Assembly (NCBI GenBank): GCA_031216915.1 | Contig: JAUFNR010000011.1 | Coordinates: 434,001 to 498,000, forward strand | Direction of reading: 5' to 3' | Origin: Pictodentalium vernedei | Lineage: Eukaryota > Mollusca > Scaphopoda > Dentaliida > Dentaliidae | DNA length: 64,000 nt | Part shown: positions 25,578 to 38,469 of the stretch, piece after piece | Numbering within the stretch: the stretch's first letter is position 1 | Layout: each line of letters opens with the position of its first letter | The notes under the pieces: generated by a model | What the model was told of the DNA's origin: nothing | Database searches by the model: none | What the model saw: the letters and a program-made list of their open reading frames with translations, nothing else | Translations under genes and position numbers: made by a program

Positions 25578-28500
25578 GGCCTTGGCGACCCTACCGACAT
25601 TACCAACCAGCCTACGGTCAAACGCCTACCCACACACCCTGATCGCCACACTGCCCGGCGAACCAGAAGGAACGTAGAGCGTAACGAACTGCGACACATT
25701 AAACAAAAATCAAATCTTACCAGATTGGCTGATATAGCTAGCCAGCACACAACCGACCCGGTCGTTACAAGACCCACCACGCTATTGTCCACAAGACGCG
25801 TGCATAGCCTTACTAAAGGAACTGTTCTACGCAACCTAAACCGTATACTTAGTACGAAACCAGCGTGACTAGGCCTTGGCGACCCTACCCACATTACCAA
25901 CCAGCCTACGGTCAAACGCCTACCCACACACCCTGATCGCCACACTGCCCGGCGAACCAGAAGGAACGTAGAGCGTAACGAACGGCGACGCATTAAACAA
26001 AAATCAAATCTTACCAGATTGGCTGATATAGCTAGCAAGCACACAACCGACCCGGTCGTTACAAGACCCACCACGCTATTGTCCACACGACACGTGTATA
26101 GCCTGAGTAAAGGAACTGTTATACGCAACCCAAACCGTATACTTAGTACGAAACCAGCGCGACTAGGCCTTGGCGACCCTACCGACATTACCAACCAGCC
26201 TACGGTCAAACGCCTCCCCACACACCCTGATCGCCACACTGCCCGGCGAACCAGAAAGAACGTACAGCGTAACGAACGGCGACGCATTAAACAAAAATCA
26301 AATCTTACCAGATTGGCTGATATAGCTAGCAAGCACACAACCGACCCGGTCGTTACAAGACCCACCACGCTATTGTCCACACGACGCGTGCATAGCCTGA
26401 CTAAAGGAACAGTTCTACGCAACCTAAACCGTATACTTAGTAAAAAACCAGCGTGACTAGGCCTTGGCGACCCTACCAACATTACCAACCAGCCTACGGT
26501 CAAACGCCCACCCACACACCCTGATCGCCACACTGCCCGGCAAACCAGAAGGAACGTAGAGCGTAACGAACGGCGACGCATTAAATAAAAATCAAATCTT
26601 ACCAGATTGGCTGATATAGCTAGCAAGCACAAAACCGAAACGGTCGTTACAAGACCCACCACGCTATTGTCCACACGACGCGTGCATAGCCTGACTAAAG
26701 GAACTGTTCTACGCAACCTGAACCGTATACTTAGTACGAAACCAGCGTGACTAGGCCCTGGCAACCCTACCGACATTACCAACCAGCCTACGGTCAAACG
26801 CCTACCCACACACCCGGATCGCCACACTGCCCAGCGAACCAGAAGGAACATAGAGCGTAACGAATGGCGTCGAATTAAACAAAAATCAAATCTTATCAGA
26901 TTGGCTGATATAGCTAGCAAGCACACAACCGACCCGGTCGTTACAAGACCCACCACGCTATTGTCCACACGACGCGTGCATAGCCTGACTAAAGGAACTG
27001 TTCTACGCAACCTAAACCGTATACTTAGTACGAAAGCAGCGTGACTAGGCCATGGCGACCCTACCGACATTACCAACCAGCCTACGGTCAAACGCCTACC
27101 CACACACCCTGATCGCCACACTGCTCGGCGAACCAGAAGGAACGTAGAGCGTAACGAACAGCGACGCATTAAACAAAAATCAAATCTTACCAGATTGGCT
27201 GATATAGCTAGCAAGCACACAACCGACCCGGTCATTACAAGACTCACCACGCTATTGTCCACACGATGCGTGCATAGCCTGACTAAAGGAACTGTTCTAC
27301 GCAACCTAAACCGTATACTTAGTACGAAACCAGCGTGACTAGGCCTTGGCGACCCTACCGACATTACCAACCAGCCTACGGTCAAACGCCTACCCACACA
27401 CGCTGATCGCCACACTGCCCGGCGAACCAGAAGGAACGTAGAGCGTAACGAACTGCGACACATTAAACAAAAATCAAATCTTACCAGATTGGCTGATATA
27501 GCTAGCCAGCACACAACCGACCCGGTCGTTACAAGACCCACCACGCTATTGTCCACAAGACGCATGCATAGCCTTACTAAAGGAACTGTTCTACCCAACC
27601 TAAACCGTATACTTAGTACGAAACCAGCGTGACTAGGCCTTGGCGACCCTACCCACATTACCAACCAGCCTACGGTCAAACGCCTACCCACACACCCTGA
27701 TCGCCACACTGCCCGGCGAACCAGAAGGAACGTAGAGCGTAACGAACGGCGACGCATTAAACAAAAATCAAATCTTACCAGATTGGCTGATATAGCTAGC
27801 AAGCACACAACCGACCCGGTCGTTACAAGACCCACCACGCTATTGTCCACACGACACGTGTATAGCCTGACTAAAGGAACTGTTATACGCAACCCAAACC
27901 GTATACTTAGTACGAAACCAGCGTGACTAGGCCTTGGCGACCCTACCGACAGTACCAACCAGCCTACGGTCAAACGCCTCCCCACACACCCTGATCGCCA
28001 CACTGCCCGGCGAACCAGAAAGAACGTACAGCGTAACGAACGGCGACGCATTAAACAAAAATCAAATCTTACCAGATTGGCTGATATAGCTAGCAAGCAC
28101 ACAACCGACCCGGTCGTTACAAGACCCATCACGCTATTGTCCACACGACGCGTGCATAGCCTGACTAAAGGAACAGTTCTACGCAACCTAAACCGTATAC
28201 TTAGTACGAAACCAGCGTGACTAGGCCTTGGCGACCCTACCGACATTACCAACCAGCCTACGGTCAAACGCCTACCCACACACCCTGATCGCCACACTGC
28301 CCGGCAAACCAGAAGGAACGTAGAACGTAACGAACGGCGGCGCATTAAACAAAAATCAAATCTTACCAGATTGGCTGATATAGCTAGCAAGCACACAACC
28401 GACCCGGTCGTTACAAGACCCACCACGCTATTGTCCACACGACGCGTGCATAGCCTGACTAAAGGAACTGTTCTACGCAACCTAAACCGTATACTTAGTA

Positions 28501-30575
28501 AGAAACCAGCATGACTAGGCCTTGGCGACCCTACCAACATTACCAACCCGCCTACGGTCAAACGCCTACCCACACACCCTGATCGCCACACTGCCCGGCA
28601 AACCAGAAGGAACGTAGAGCGTAACGAACGGCGACGCATTAAATAAAAATCAAATCTTACCAGATTGGCTGATATAGCTAGCAAGCACAAAACCGAAACG
28701 GTCGTTACAAGACCCACCACGCTATTGTCCACACGACGCGTGCATAGCCTGACTAAAGGAACTGTTCTACGCAACCTAAACCGTATACTTAGTACGAAAC
28801 CAGCGTGACTAGGCCCTGGCGACCCTACCGACATTACCAACCAGCCTACGGTCAAACGCCTACCCACACACCCTGATCGCCACACTGCCCGGCGAACCAG
28901 AAGGAACATAGAGCGTAACGAATGGCGTCGAATTAAACAAAAATCAAATCTTACCAGATTGGCTGATATAGCTAGCAAGCACACAACCGACCCAGTCGTT
29001 ACAAGACCCACCACGCTATTGTCCACACGACGCGTGCATAGCCTGACTAAAGGAACTGTTCTACGCAACCTAAACCGTATACTTAGTACGAAACCAGCGT
29101 GACTAGGCCATGGCGACCCTACCGACATTACCAACCAGCCTACGGTCAAACGCTTACCCACACACCCTGATCGCCACACTGCTCGGCGAACCAGAAGGAA
29201 CGTAGAGCGTAACGAACAGCGACGCATTAAACAAAAATCAAATCTTACCAGATTGGCTGATATAGCTAGCAAGCACACAACCGACCCGGTCGTTACAAGA
29301 CTCACCACGCTATTGTCCACACGATGCGTGCATAGCCTGACTAAAGGAACTGTTCTACGCAACCTAAACCGTATACTTAGTACGGAACCAGCGTGACTAG
29401 GCCTTCGCGACCCTACCGACATTACCAACCAGTCTACGGTCAAACGCCTACCCACACACCCTGATCGCCACACTGCCCGGCGAACCAGAAGGAACCTAGA
29501 GCGTAACGAACGGCGACGCATTAAACAAAAATCAAATCTTACCAGATTGGCTGATATAGCTAGCAAGCACACAACCGACCCGGTCGTTACAAGACCGACC
29601 ACGCTATTGTCCACACGATGCGTGCATAGCCTGACTAAAGGAACTGTTCTACGCATCCTAAACCGTATACTTAGTACGAAACCAGCGTGACCAGGCCCTG
29701 CCGAACCTACCGACATTACGAACCAGCCTACGGTCAAACGCCTACCCACACATCCTGATCGCCACACTGCCCGGCGAACCAGAAGGAACGTAGAGCGTAA
29801 CAAACGGCGACGCATTAAACAAAAATCAAATCTTACCAGATTGGCTGATATAGCTAGCAAGCACACAACCGACCCAGTCGTTACAAGACCCACCACGCTA
29901 TTGTCCACACGACGCGTGCATAGCCCGACTAAAGGAACTGTTCTACGCAACCTAAATCGTATACTTAGTAAGAAACCAGCTTGACTAGGCCTTGGCGACC
30001 CTACCGACATTACCAACCAGCCTTCGGTCAAACGCCTACCCACACACCCCGATTGCCACACTGCCCGGCGAACCAGAAGGAACGTAGAGCGTAACGAACG
30101 GCGACGCATTAAACAAAAATCAAATCTTACCAGATTGGCTGATATAGCTAGCAAGCACACAACCGACACGGTCGTTAGAAGACCCACCACACTATTGTCC
30201 ACACGACGCATGCATAGCCTGACTAAAGGAACTGTTCTACGCAACCTAAACCGTATACTTAGTACGAAACCAGCGTGACAAGGCCTTGGCGACCCTACCG
30301 ACATTACCAACCAGCCTACGGTCAAATGCCTACCCACACACCCTGATCGCCACACTGCCCGGCGAACCAGAAGGAACGTAGAGCGTAACGAACGGCGTCG
30401 AATTAAACAAAAATCAAATCTTACCAGATTGGCTGATATAGCTAGCAAGCACACAACCGACCCGGTCGTTACAAGACCCACCATGCTATTGTCCACACGA
30501 TGCGTGCATAGCCTGACTAAAGGAACTGTTCTACGCAACCAAAACCATATACTTAGTACGAAACCAGCGTGACTA
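25578..30575 (+). repeat. HOR block 6: 17-monomer unit, third of three in tandem
   Basis: Same order and same marks as block 5; I found no difference in the lines compared. The next block begins at 30576 with the same A, B and C variants (CCCTGATCGCC, CTGAGTAAAGG, AGTAAAAAACC), so the left part of block 7 belongs to the same recent lineage. Confidence 0.9.
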
Positions 30576-33500
30576 GGCCTTGGCGACCCTACCGACATTA
30601 CCAACCAGCCTACGGTCAAACGCCTACCCACACACCCTGATCGCCACACTGCCCGGCGAACCAGAAGGAACGTAGAGCGTAACGAACTGCGACACATTAA
30701 ACAAAAATCAAATCTTACCAGATTGGCTGATATAGCTAGCCAGCACACAACCGACCCGGTCGTTACAAGACCCACCACGCTATTGTCCACAAGACGCGTG
30801 CATAGCCTTACTAAAGGAACTGTTCTACGCAACCTAAACCGTATACTTAGTACGAAACCAGCGTGACTAGGCCTTGGCGACCCTACCCACATTACCAACC
30901 AGCCTACGGTCAAACGCCTACCCACACACCCTGATCGCCACACTGCCCGGCGAACCAGAAGGAACGTAGAGCGTAACGAACGGCGACGCATTAAACAAAA
31001 ATCAAATCTTACCAGATTGGCTGATATAGCTAGCAAGCACACAACCGACCCGGTCGTTACAAGACCCACCACGCTATTGTCCACACGACACGTGTATAGC
31101 CTGAGTAAAGGAACTGTTATACGCAACCCAAACCGTATACTTAGTACGAAACCAGCGCGACTAGGCCTTGGCGACCCTACCGACATTACCAACCAGCCTA
31201 CGGTCAAACGCCTCCCCACACACCCTGATCGCCACACTGCCCGGCGAACCAGAAAGAACGTACAGCGTAACGAACGGCGACGCATTAAACAAAAATCAAA
31301 TCTTACCAGATTGGCTGATATAGCTAGCAAGCACACAACCGACCCGGTCGTTACAAGACCCACCACGCTATTGTCCACACGACGCGTGCATAGCCTGACT
31401 AAAGGAACAGTTCTACGCAACCTAAACCGTATACTTAGTAAAAAACCAGCGTGACTAGGCCTTGGCGACCCTACCAACATTACCAACCAGCCTACGGTCA
31501 AACGCCCACCCACACACCCTGATCGCCACACTGCCCGGCAAACCAGAAGGAACGTAGAGCGTAACGAACGGCGACGCATTAAATAAAAATCAAATCTTAC
31601 CAGATTGGCTGATATAGCTAGCAAGCACAAAACCGAAACGGTCGTTACAAGACCCACCACGCTATTGTCCACACGACGCGTGCATAGCCTGACTAAAGGA
31701 ACTGTTCTACGCAACCTGAACCGTATACTTAGTACGAAACCAGCGTGACTAGGCCCTGGCGACCCTACCGACATTACCAACCAGCCTACGGTCAAACGCC
31801 TACCCACACACCCTGATCGCCACACTGCCCAGCGAACCAGAAGGAACATAGAGCGTAACGAATGGCATCGAATTAAACAAAAATCAAATCTTACCAGATT
31901 GGCTGATATAGCTAGCAAGCACACAACCGACCCGGTCGTTACAAGACCCACCACGCTATTGTCCACACGACGCGTGCATAGCCTGACTAAAGGAACTGTT
32001 CTACGCAACCTAAACCGTATACTTAGTACGAAAGCAGCGTGACTAGGCCATGGCGACCCTACCGACATTACCAACCAGCCTACGGTCAAACGCCTACCCA
32101 CACACCCTGATCGCCACACTGCTCGGCGAACCAGAAGGAACGTAGAGCGTAACGAACAGCGACGCATTAAACAAAAATCAAATCTTACCAGATTGGCTGA
32201 TATAGCTAGCAAGCACACAACCGACCCGGTCATTACAAGACTCACCACGCTATTGTCCACACGATGCGTGCATAGCCTGACTAAAGGAACTGTTCTACGC
32301 AACCTAAACCGTATACTTAGTACGAAACCAGCGTGACTAGGCCTTGGCGACCCTACCGACATTACCAACCAGCCTACGGTCAAACGCCTACCCACACACG
32401 CTGATCGCCACACTGCCCGGCGAAACAGAAGGAACGTAGAGCGTAACGAACTGCGACACATTAAACAAAAATCAAATCTTACCAGATTGGCTGATATAGC
32501 TAGCCAGCACACAACCGACCCGGTCGTTACAAGACCCACCACGCTATTGTCCACAAGACGCATGCATAGCCTTACTAAAGGAACTGTTCTACGCAACCTA
32601 AACCGTATACTTAGTACGAAACCAGCGTGACTAGGCCTTGGCGACCCTACCCACATTACCAACCAGCCTACGGTCAAACGCCTACCCACACACCCTGATC
32701 GCCACACTGCCCGGCGAACCAGAAGGAACGTAGAGCGTAACGAACGGCGACGCATTAAACAAAAATCAAATCTTACCAGATTGGCTGATATAGCTAGCAA
32801 GCACACAACCGACCCGGTCGTTACAAGACCCACCACGCTATTGTCCACACGACACGTGTATAGCCTGACTAAAGGAACTGTTATACGCAACCCAAACCAT
32901 ATACTTAGTACGAAACCAGCGTGACTAGGCCTTGGCGACCCTACCGACAGTACCAACCACCCTACGGTCAAACGCCTCCCCACACACCCTGATCGCCATA
33001 CTGCCCGGCGAACCAGAAAGAACGTACAGCGTAACGAACGGCGACGCATTAAACAAAAATCAAATCTTACCAGATTGGCTGATATAGCTAGCAAGCACAC
33101 AACCGACCCGGTCGTTACAAGACCCATCACGCTATTGTCCACACGACGCGTGCATAGCCTGACTAAAGGAACAGTTCTACGCAACCTAAACCGTATACTT
33201 AGTACGAAACCAGCGTGACTAGGCCTTGGCGACCCTACCGACATTACCAACCAGCCTACGGTCAAACGCCTACCCACACACCCTGATCGCCACACTGCCC
33301 GGCAAACCAGAAGGAACGTAGAACGTAACGAACGGCGGCGCATTAAACAAAAATCAAATCTTACCAGATTGGCTGATATAGCTAGCAAGCACACAACCGA
33401 CCCGGTCGTTACAAGACCCACCACGCTATTGTCCACACGCCGCGTGCATAGCCTGACTAAAGGAACTGTTCTACGCAACCTAAACCGTATACTTAGTAAG

Positions 33501-34985
33501 AAACCAGCGTGACTAGGCCTTGGCGACCCTACCAACATTACCAACCAGCCTACGGTCAAACGCCTACCCACACACCCTGATCGCCACACTGCCCGAGAAA
33601 CCAGAAGGAACGTAGAGCGTAACGAACGGCGACGCATTAAATAAAAATCAAATCTTACCAGATTGGCTGATATAGCTAGCAAGCACAAAACCGAAACGGT
33701 CGTTACAAGACCCACCACGCTATTGTCCACACGACGCGTGCATAGCCTGACTAAAGGAACTGTTCTACGCAACCTAAACCGTATACTTAGTACGAAACCA
33801 GCGTGACTAGGCCCTGGCGACCCTACCGACATTACCAACCAGCCTACAGTCAAACGCCTACCCACACACCCTGATCGCCACACTGCCCGGCGAACCAGAA
33901 GGAACATAGAGCGTAACGAATGGCGTCGAATTAAACAAAAATCAAATCTTACCAGATTGGCTGATATAGCTAGCAAGCACACAACCGACCAGGTCGTTAC
34001 AAGACCCACCACGCTATTGTCCACACGACGCGTGCATAGCCTGACTAAAGGAACTGTTCTACGCAACCTAAACCGTATACTTAGTAAGAAACCAGCTTGA
34101 CTAGGCCTTGGCGACCCTACCGACATTACCAACCAGCCTTCGGTCAAACGCCTACCCACACACCCCGATTGCCACACTGCCCGGCGAACCAGAAGGAACG
34201 TAGAGCGTAACGAACGGCGACGCATTAAACAAAAATCAAATCTTACCAGATTGGCTGATATAGCTAGCAAGCACACAACCGACACGGTCGTTAGAAGACC
34301 CACCACGCTATTGTCCACACGACGCATGCATAGCCTGACTAAAGGAACTGTTCTACGCAACCTAAACCGTATACTTAGTACGAAACCAGCGTGACAAGGC
34401 CTTGGCGACCCTACCGACATTACCAACCAGCCTACGGTCAAATGCCTACCCACACACCCTGATCGCCACACTGCCCGGTGAACCAGAAGGAACGTAGAGC
34501 GTAACGAACGGCGTCGAATTAAACAAAAATCAAATCTTACCAGATTGGCTGATATAGCTAGCAAGCACACAACCGACCCGGTCGTTACAAGACCCACCAC
34601 GCTATTGTCCACACGACGCGTGCATAGCCTGACTAAAGGAACTGTTCTACGCAACCTAAACCGTATACTTAGTACGAAACCAGCGTGACTAGGCCTTGGC
34701 GACCCTACCGACATTACCAACCAGCCTACGGTCAAACGCCTCCCCACACACCCTGATCGCCACACTGCCCGGCGAACCAGAAGGAACGTAGAGCGTAACG
34801 AACGGCGACGCATTAAACAAAAATCAAATCTTACCAGATTGGCTGATATAGCTAGCCAGCACACAACCGACCCGGTCGCTACAAGACCCACCACGCTATT
34901 GTCCACAAGACGCGTGCATAGCCTGACTAAAGGAACTGTTCTACGCAACCTAAACCGTATACTTAGTACGAAACCAGCGTGACTA

Positions 34986-35279
34986 GGCCTTGGCGACCCT
35001 ACCCACATTACCAACCAGCCTACGGTCAAACGCCTACCCACACACCCTGATCGCCACACTGCCCAGCGAACCAGAAGGAACGTAGAGCATAACGAACGGC
35101 GACGCATTAAACAAAAATCAAATCTTACCAGATTGGCTGATAAAGCTAGCAAGCACACAACCGACCCGGTCGTTACAAGACCCACCACGCTATTGTCCAC
35201 ACGACACGTGTATAGCCTGACTAAAGGAACAGTTCTACGCAACCTAAACCGTATACTTAGTACGAAACCAGCGTGACTA
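34986..35279 (+). repeat. Hybrid monomer M/C'
   Basis: The left and middle carry M marks up to CACGTGTATAG near 35210. From AACAGTTC near 35229 to the end it reads as C', and the next monomer is G, the normal follower of C'. The switch therefore lies in roughly 20 bp and is in register, consistent with unequal crossing over between an M and a C' monomer. Confidence 0.8.
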
Positions 35280-37043
35280 GGCCTTGGCGACCCTACCGAC
35301 ATTACCAACCAGCCTACGGTCAAACGCCTACCCACACACCCTGATCGCCACACTGCCCGGCAAACCAGAAGGAACGTAGAACGTAACGAACGGCGGCGCA
35401 TTAAACAAAAATCAAATCTTACCAGATTGGCTGATATAGCTAGCAAGCACACAACCGACCCGGTCGTTACAAGACCCACCACGCTATTGTCCACACGACG
35501 CGTGCATAGCCTGACTAAAGGAACTGTTCTACGCAACCTAAACCGTATACTTAGTAAGAAACCAGCGTGACTAGGCCTTGGCGACCCTACCAACATTACC
35601 AACCCGACTACGGTCAAACGCCTACCCACACACCCTGATCGCCACACTGCCCGGCAAACCAGAAGGAACGTAGAGCGTAACGAACGGCGACGCATTAAAT
35701 AAAAATCAAATCTTACCAGATTGGCTGATATAGCTAGCAAGCACAAAACCGAAACGGTCGTTACAAGACCCACCACGCTATTGTCCACACGACGCGTGCA
35801 TAGCCTGACTAAAGGAACTGTTCTACGCAACCTAAACCGTATACTTAGTACGAAACCAGCGTGACTAGGCCCTGGCGACCCTACCGACATTACCAACCAG
35901 CCTACGGTCAAACGCCTACCCACACACCCTGATCGCCACACTGCCCGGCGAACCAGAAGGAACATAGAGCGTAACGAATGGCGTCGAATTAAACAAAAAT
36001 CAAATCTTACCAGATTGGCTGATATAGCTAGCAAGCACACAACCGACCCAGTCGTTACAAGACCCACCACGCTATTGTCCACACGACGCGTGCATAGCCT
36101 GACTAAAGGAACTGTTCTACGCAACCTAAACCGTATACTTAGTACGAAACCAGCGTGACTAGGCCATGGCGACCCTACCGACATTACCAACCAGCCTACG
36201 GTCAAACGCTTACCCACACACCCTGATCGCCACACTGCTCGGCGAACCAGAAGGAACGTAGAGCGTAACGAACAGCGACGCATTAAACAAAAATCAAATC
36301 ATACCAGATTGGCTGATATAGCTAGCAAGCACACAACCGACCCGGTCGTTACAAGACTCACCACGCTATTGTCCACACGATGCGTGCATAGCCTGACTAA
36401 AGGAACTGTTCTACGCAACCTAAACCGTATACTTAGTACGGAACCAGCGTGACTAGGCCTTCGCGACCCTACCAACATTACCAACCAGTCTACGGTCAAA
36501 CGCCTACCCACACACCCTGATCGCCACACTGCCCGGCGAACCAGAAGGAACCTAGAGCGTAACGAACGGCGACGCATTAAACAAAAATCAAATCTTACCA
36601 GATTGGCTGATATAGCTAGCAAGCACACAACCGACCCGGTCGTTACAAGACCGACCACGCTATTGTCCACACGATGCGTGCATAGCCTGACTAAAGGAAC
36701 TGTTCTACGCATCCTAAACCGTATACTTAGTACGAAACCAGCGTGACCAGGCCTTGCCGAACCTACCGACATTACGAACCAGCCTACGGTCAAACGCCTA
36801 CCCACACATCCTGATCGCCACACTGCCCGGCGAACCAGAAGGAACGTAGAGCGTAACAAACGGCGACGCATTAAACAAAAATCAAATCTTACCAGATTGG
36901 CTGATATAGCTAGCAAGCACACAACCGACCCAGTCGTTACAAGACCCACCACGCTATTGTCCACACGACGCGTGCATAGCCCGACTAAAGGAACTGTTCT
37001 ACGCAACCTAAATCGTATACTTAGTAAGAAACCAGCTTGACTA

Positions 37044-37293
37044 GGCCTTACCCACACACCCCGATTGCCACACTGCCCGGCGAACCAGAAGGAACGTAGA
37101 GCGTAACGAACGGCGACGCATTAAACAAAAATCAAATCTTACCAGATTGGCTGATATAGCTAGCAAGCACACAACCGACACGGTCGTTAGAAGACCCACC
37201 ACACTATTGTCCACACGACGCATGCATAGCCTGACTAAAGGAACTGTTCTACGCAACCTAAACCGTATACTTAGTACGAAACCAGCGTGACAA
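37044..37293 (+). repeat. Shortened 250-bp H monomer (44-bp deletion)
   Basis: The unit reads GGCCTTACCCACAC, so 44 bp between GGCCTT and ACCCACAC are missing after 37049. The rest has the H marks CCCCGATTGCC and GACACGGTCGTTAGAAG and the ending TGACAAGG. Only about one base of exact microhomology (T) flanks the deletion. It is the only net length change larger than 1 bp in the window. Confidence 0.93.
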
Positions 37294-38175
37294 GGCCTTG
37301 GCGACCCTACCGACATTACCAACCAGCCTACGGTCAAATGCCTACCCACACACCCTGATCGCCACACTGCCCGGCGAACCAGAAGGAACGTAGAGCGTAA
37401 CGAACGGCGTCGAATTAAACAAAAATCAAATCTTACCAGATTGGCTGATATAGCTAGCAAGCACACAACCGACCCGGTCGTTACAAGACCCACCATGCTA
37501 TTGTCCACACGACGCGTGCATAGCCTGACTAAAGGAACTGTTCTACGCAACCAAAACCATATACTTAGTACGAAACCAGCGTGACTAGGCCTTGGCGACC
37601 CTACCGACATTACCAACCAGCCTACGGTCAAACGCCTACCCACACACGCTGATCGCCACACTGCCCGGCGAACCAGAAGGAACGTAGAGCGTAACGAACT
37701 GCGACACATTAAACAAAAATCAAATCTTACCAGATTGGCTGATATAGCTAGCCAGCACACAACCGACCCGGTCGTTACAAGACCCACCACGCTATTGTCC
37801 ACAAGACGCGTGCATAGCCTTACTAAAGGAACTGTTCTACGCAACCTAAACCGTATACTTAGTACGAAACCAGCGTGACTAGGCCTTGGCGACCCTACCC
37901 ACATTACCAACCAGCCTACGGTCAAACGCCTACCCACACACCCTGATCGCCACACTGCCCGGCGAACCAGAAGGAACGTAGAGCGTAACGAACGGCGACG
38001 CATTAAACAAAAATCAAATCTTACCAGATTGGCTGATATAGCTAGCAAGCACACAACCGACCCGGTCGTTACAAGACCCACCACGCTATTGTCCACACGA
38101 CACGTGTATAGCCTGAGTAAAGGAACTGTTATACGCAACCCAAACCGTATACTTAGTACGAAACCAGCGCGACTA

Positions 38176-38469
38176 GGCCTTGGCGACCCTACCGACATTA
38201 CCAACCAGCCTACAGTCAAACGCCCACCCACACACCCTGATCGCCACACTGCCCGGCAAACCAGAAGGAACGTAGAGCGTAACGAACGGCGACGCATTAA
38301 ATAAAAATCAAATCTTACCAGATTGGCTGATATAGCTAGCAAGCACAAAACCGAAATGGTCGTTACAAGACCCACCACGCTATTGTCCACACGACGCGTG
38401 CATAGCCTGACTAAAGGAACTGTTCTACGCAACCTGAACCGTATACTTAGTACGAAACCAGCGTGACTA
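38176..38469 (+). repeat. Hybrid monomer C/D
   Basis: It starts as C (ACCGACATT) and becomes D by CGCCCACCC near 38221, then keeps all D marks (GGCAAACC, TTAAATAAAA, GCACAAAACCGAAATGG, CCTGAACC). It lies where C and D would be two separate monomers, so exactly one 294-bp unit was lost by an in-register event within about 25 bp. Confidence 0.82.

Larger units (their letters stand above)
30576..37587 (+). repeat. HOR block 7: mosaic 24-monomer unit with a 44-bp deletion
   Basis: Order: A B C D E F A' B' C' G D' E' H I L M/C' G D' E' F' J K H I. The first three monomers carry the marks of blocks 5-6. From E (31752) on, marks match block 3: GGCGACCC in E, CGAAACAGAAGG in A' near 32425, CCCGAGAAACC in D' near 33590. 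After L and M the unit returns to G (35280) and finishes like a 17-mer. The return falls inside the monomer at 34986, which starts as M (CCCAGCGAACC, GATAAAGC, CACGTGTATAG) and ends as C' (AACAGTTC). Total length is 24 x 294 minus 44 bp lost at 37049. Confidence 0.87.

Noticed and set aside
1154..36283. A giant minus-strand protein of 98-residue repeats (and its counterparts at 37041-55247 and 55205-62944)
   Set aside because: The frame is open only because the unit length is divisible by three and the consensus has no stop in that frame. It ends in nonsense or frame-breaking changes, diagnostic variants are mostly residue-changing, and the Arg/Val/Leu-rich repeat matches no family I know. 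No unique start region or promoter exists.
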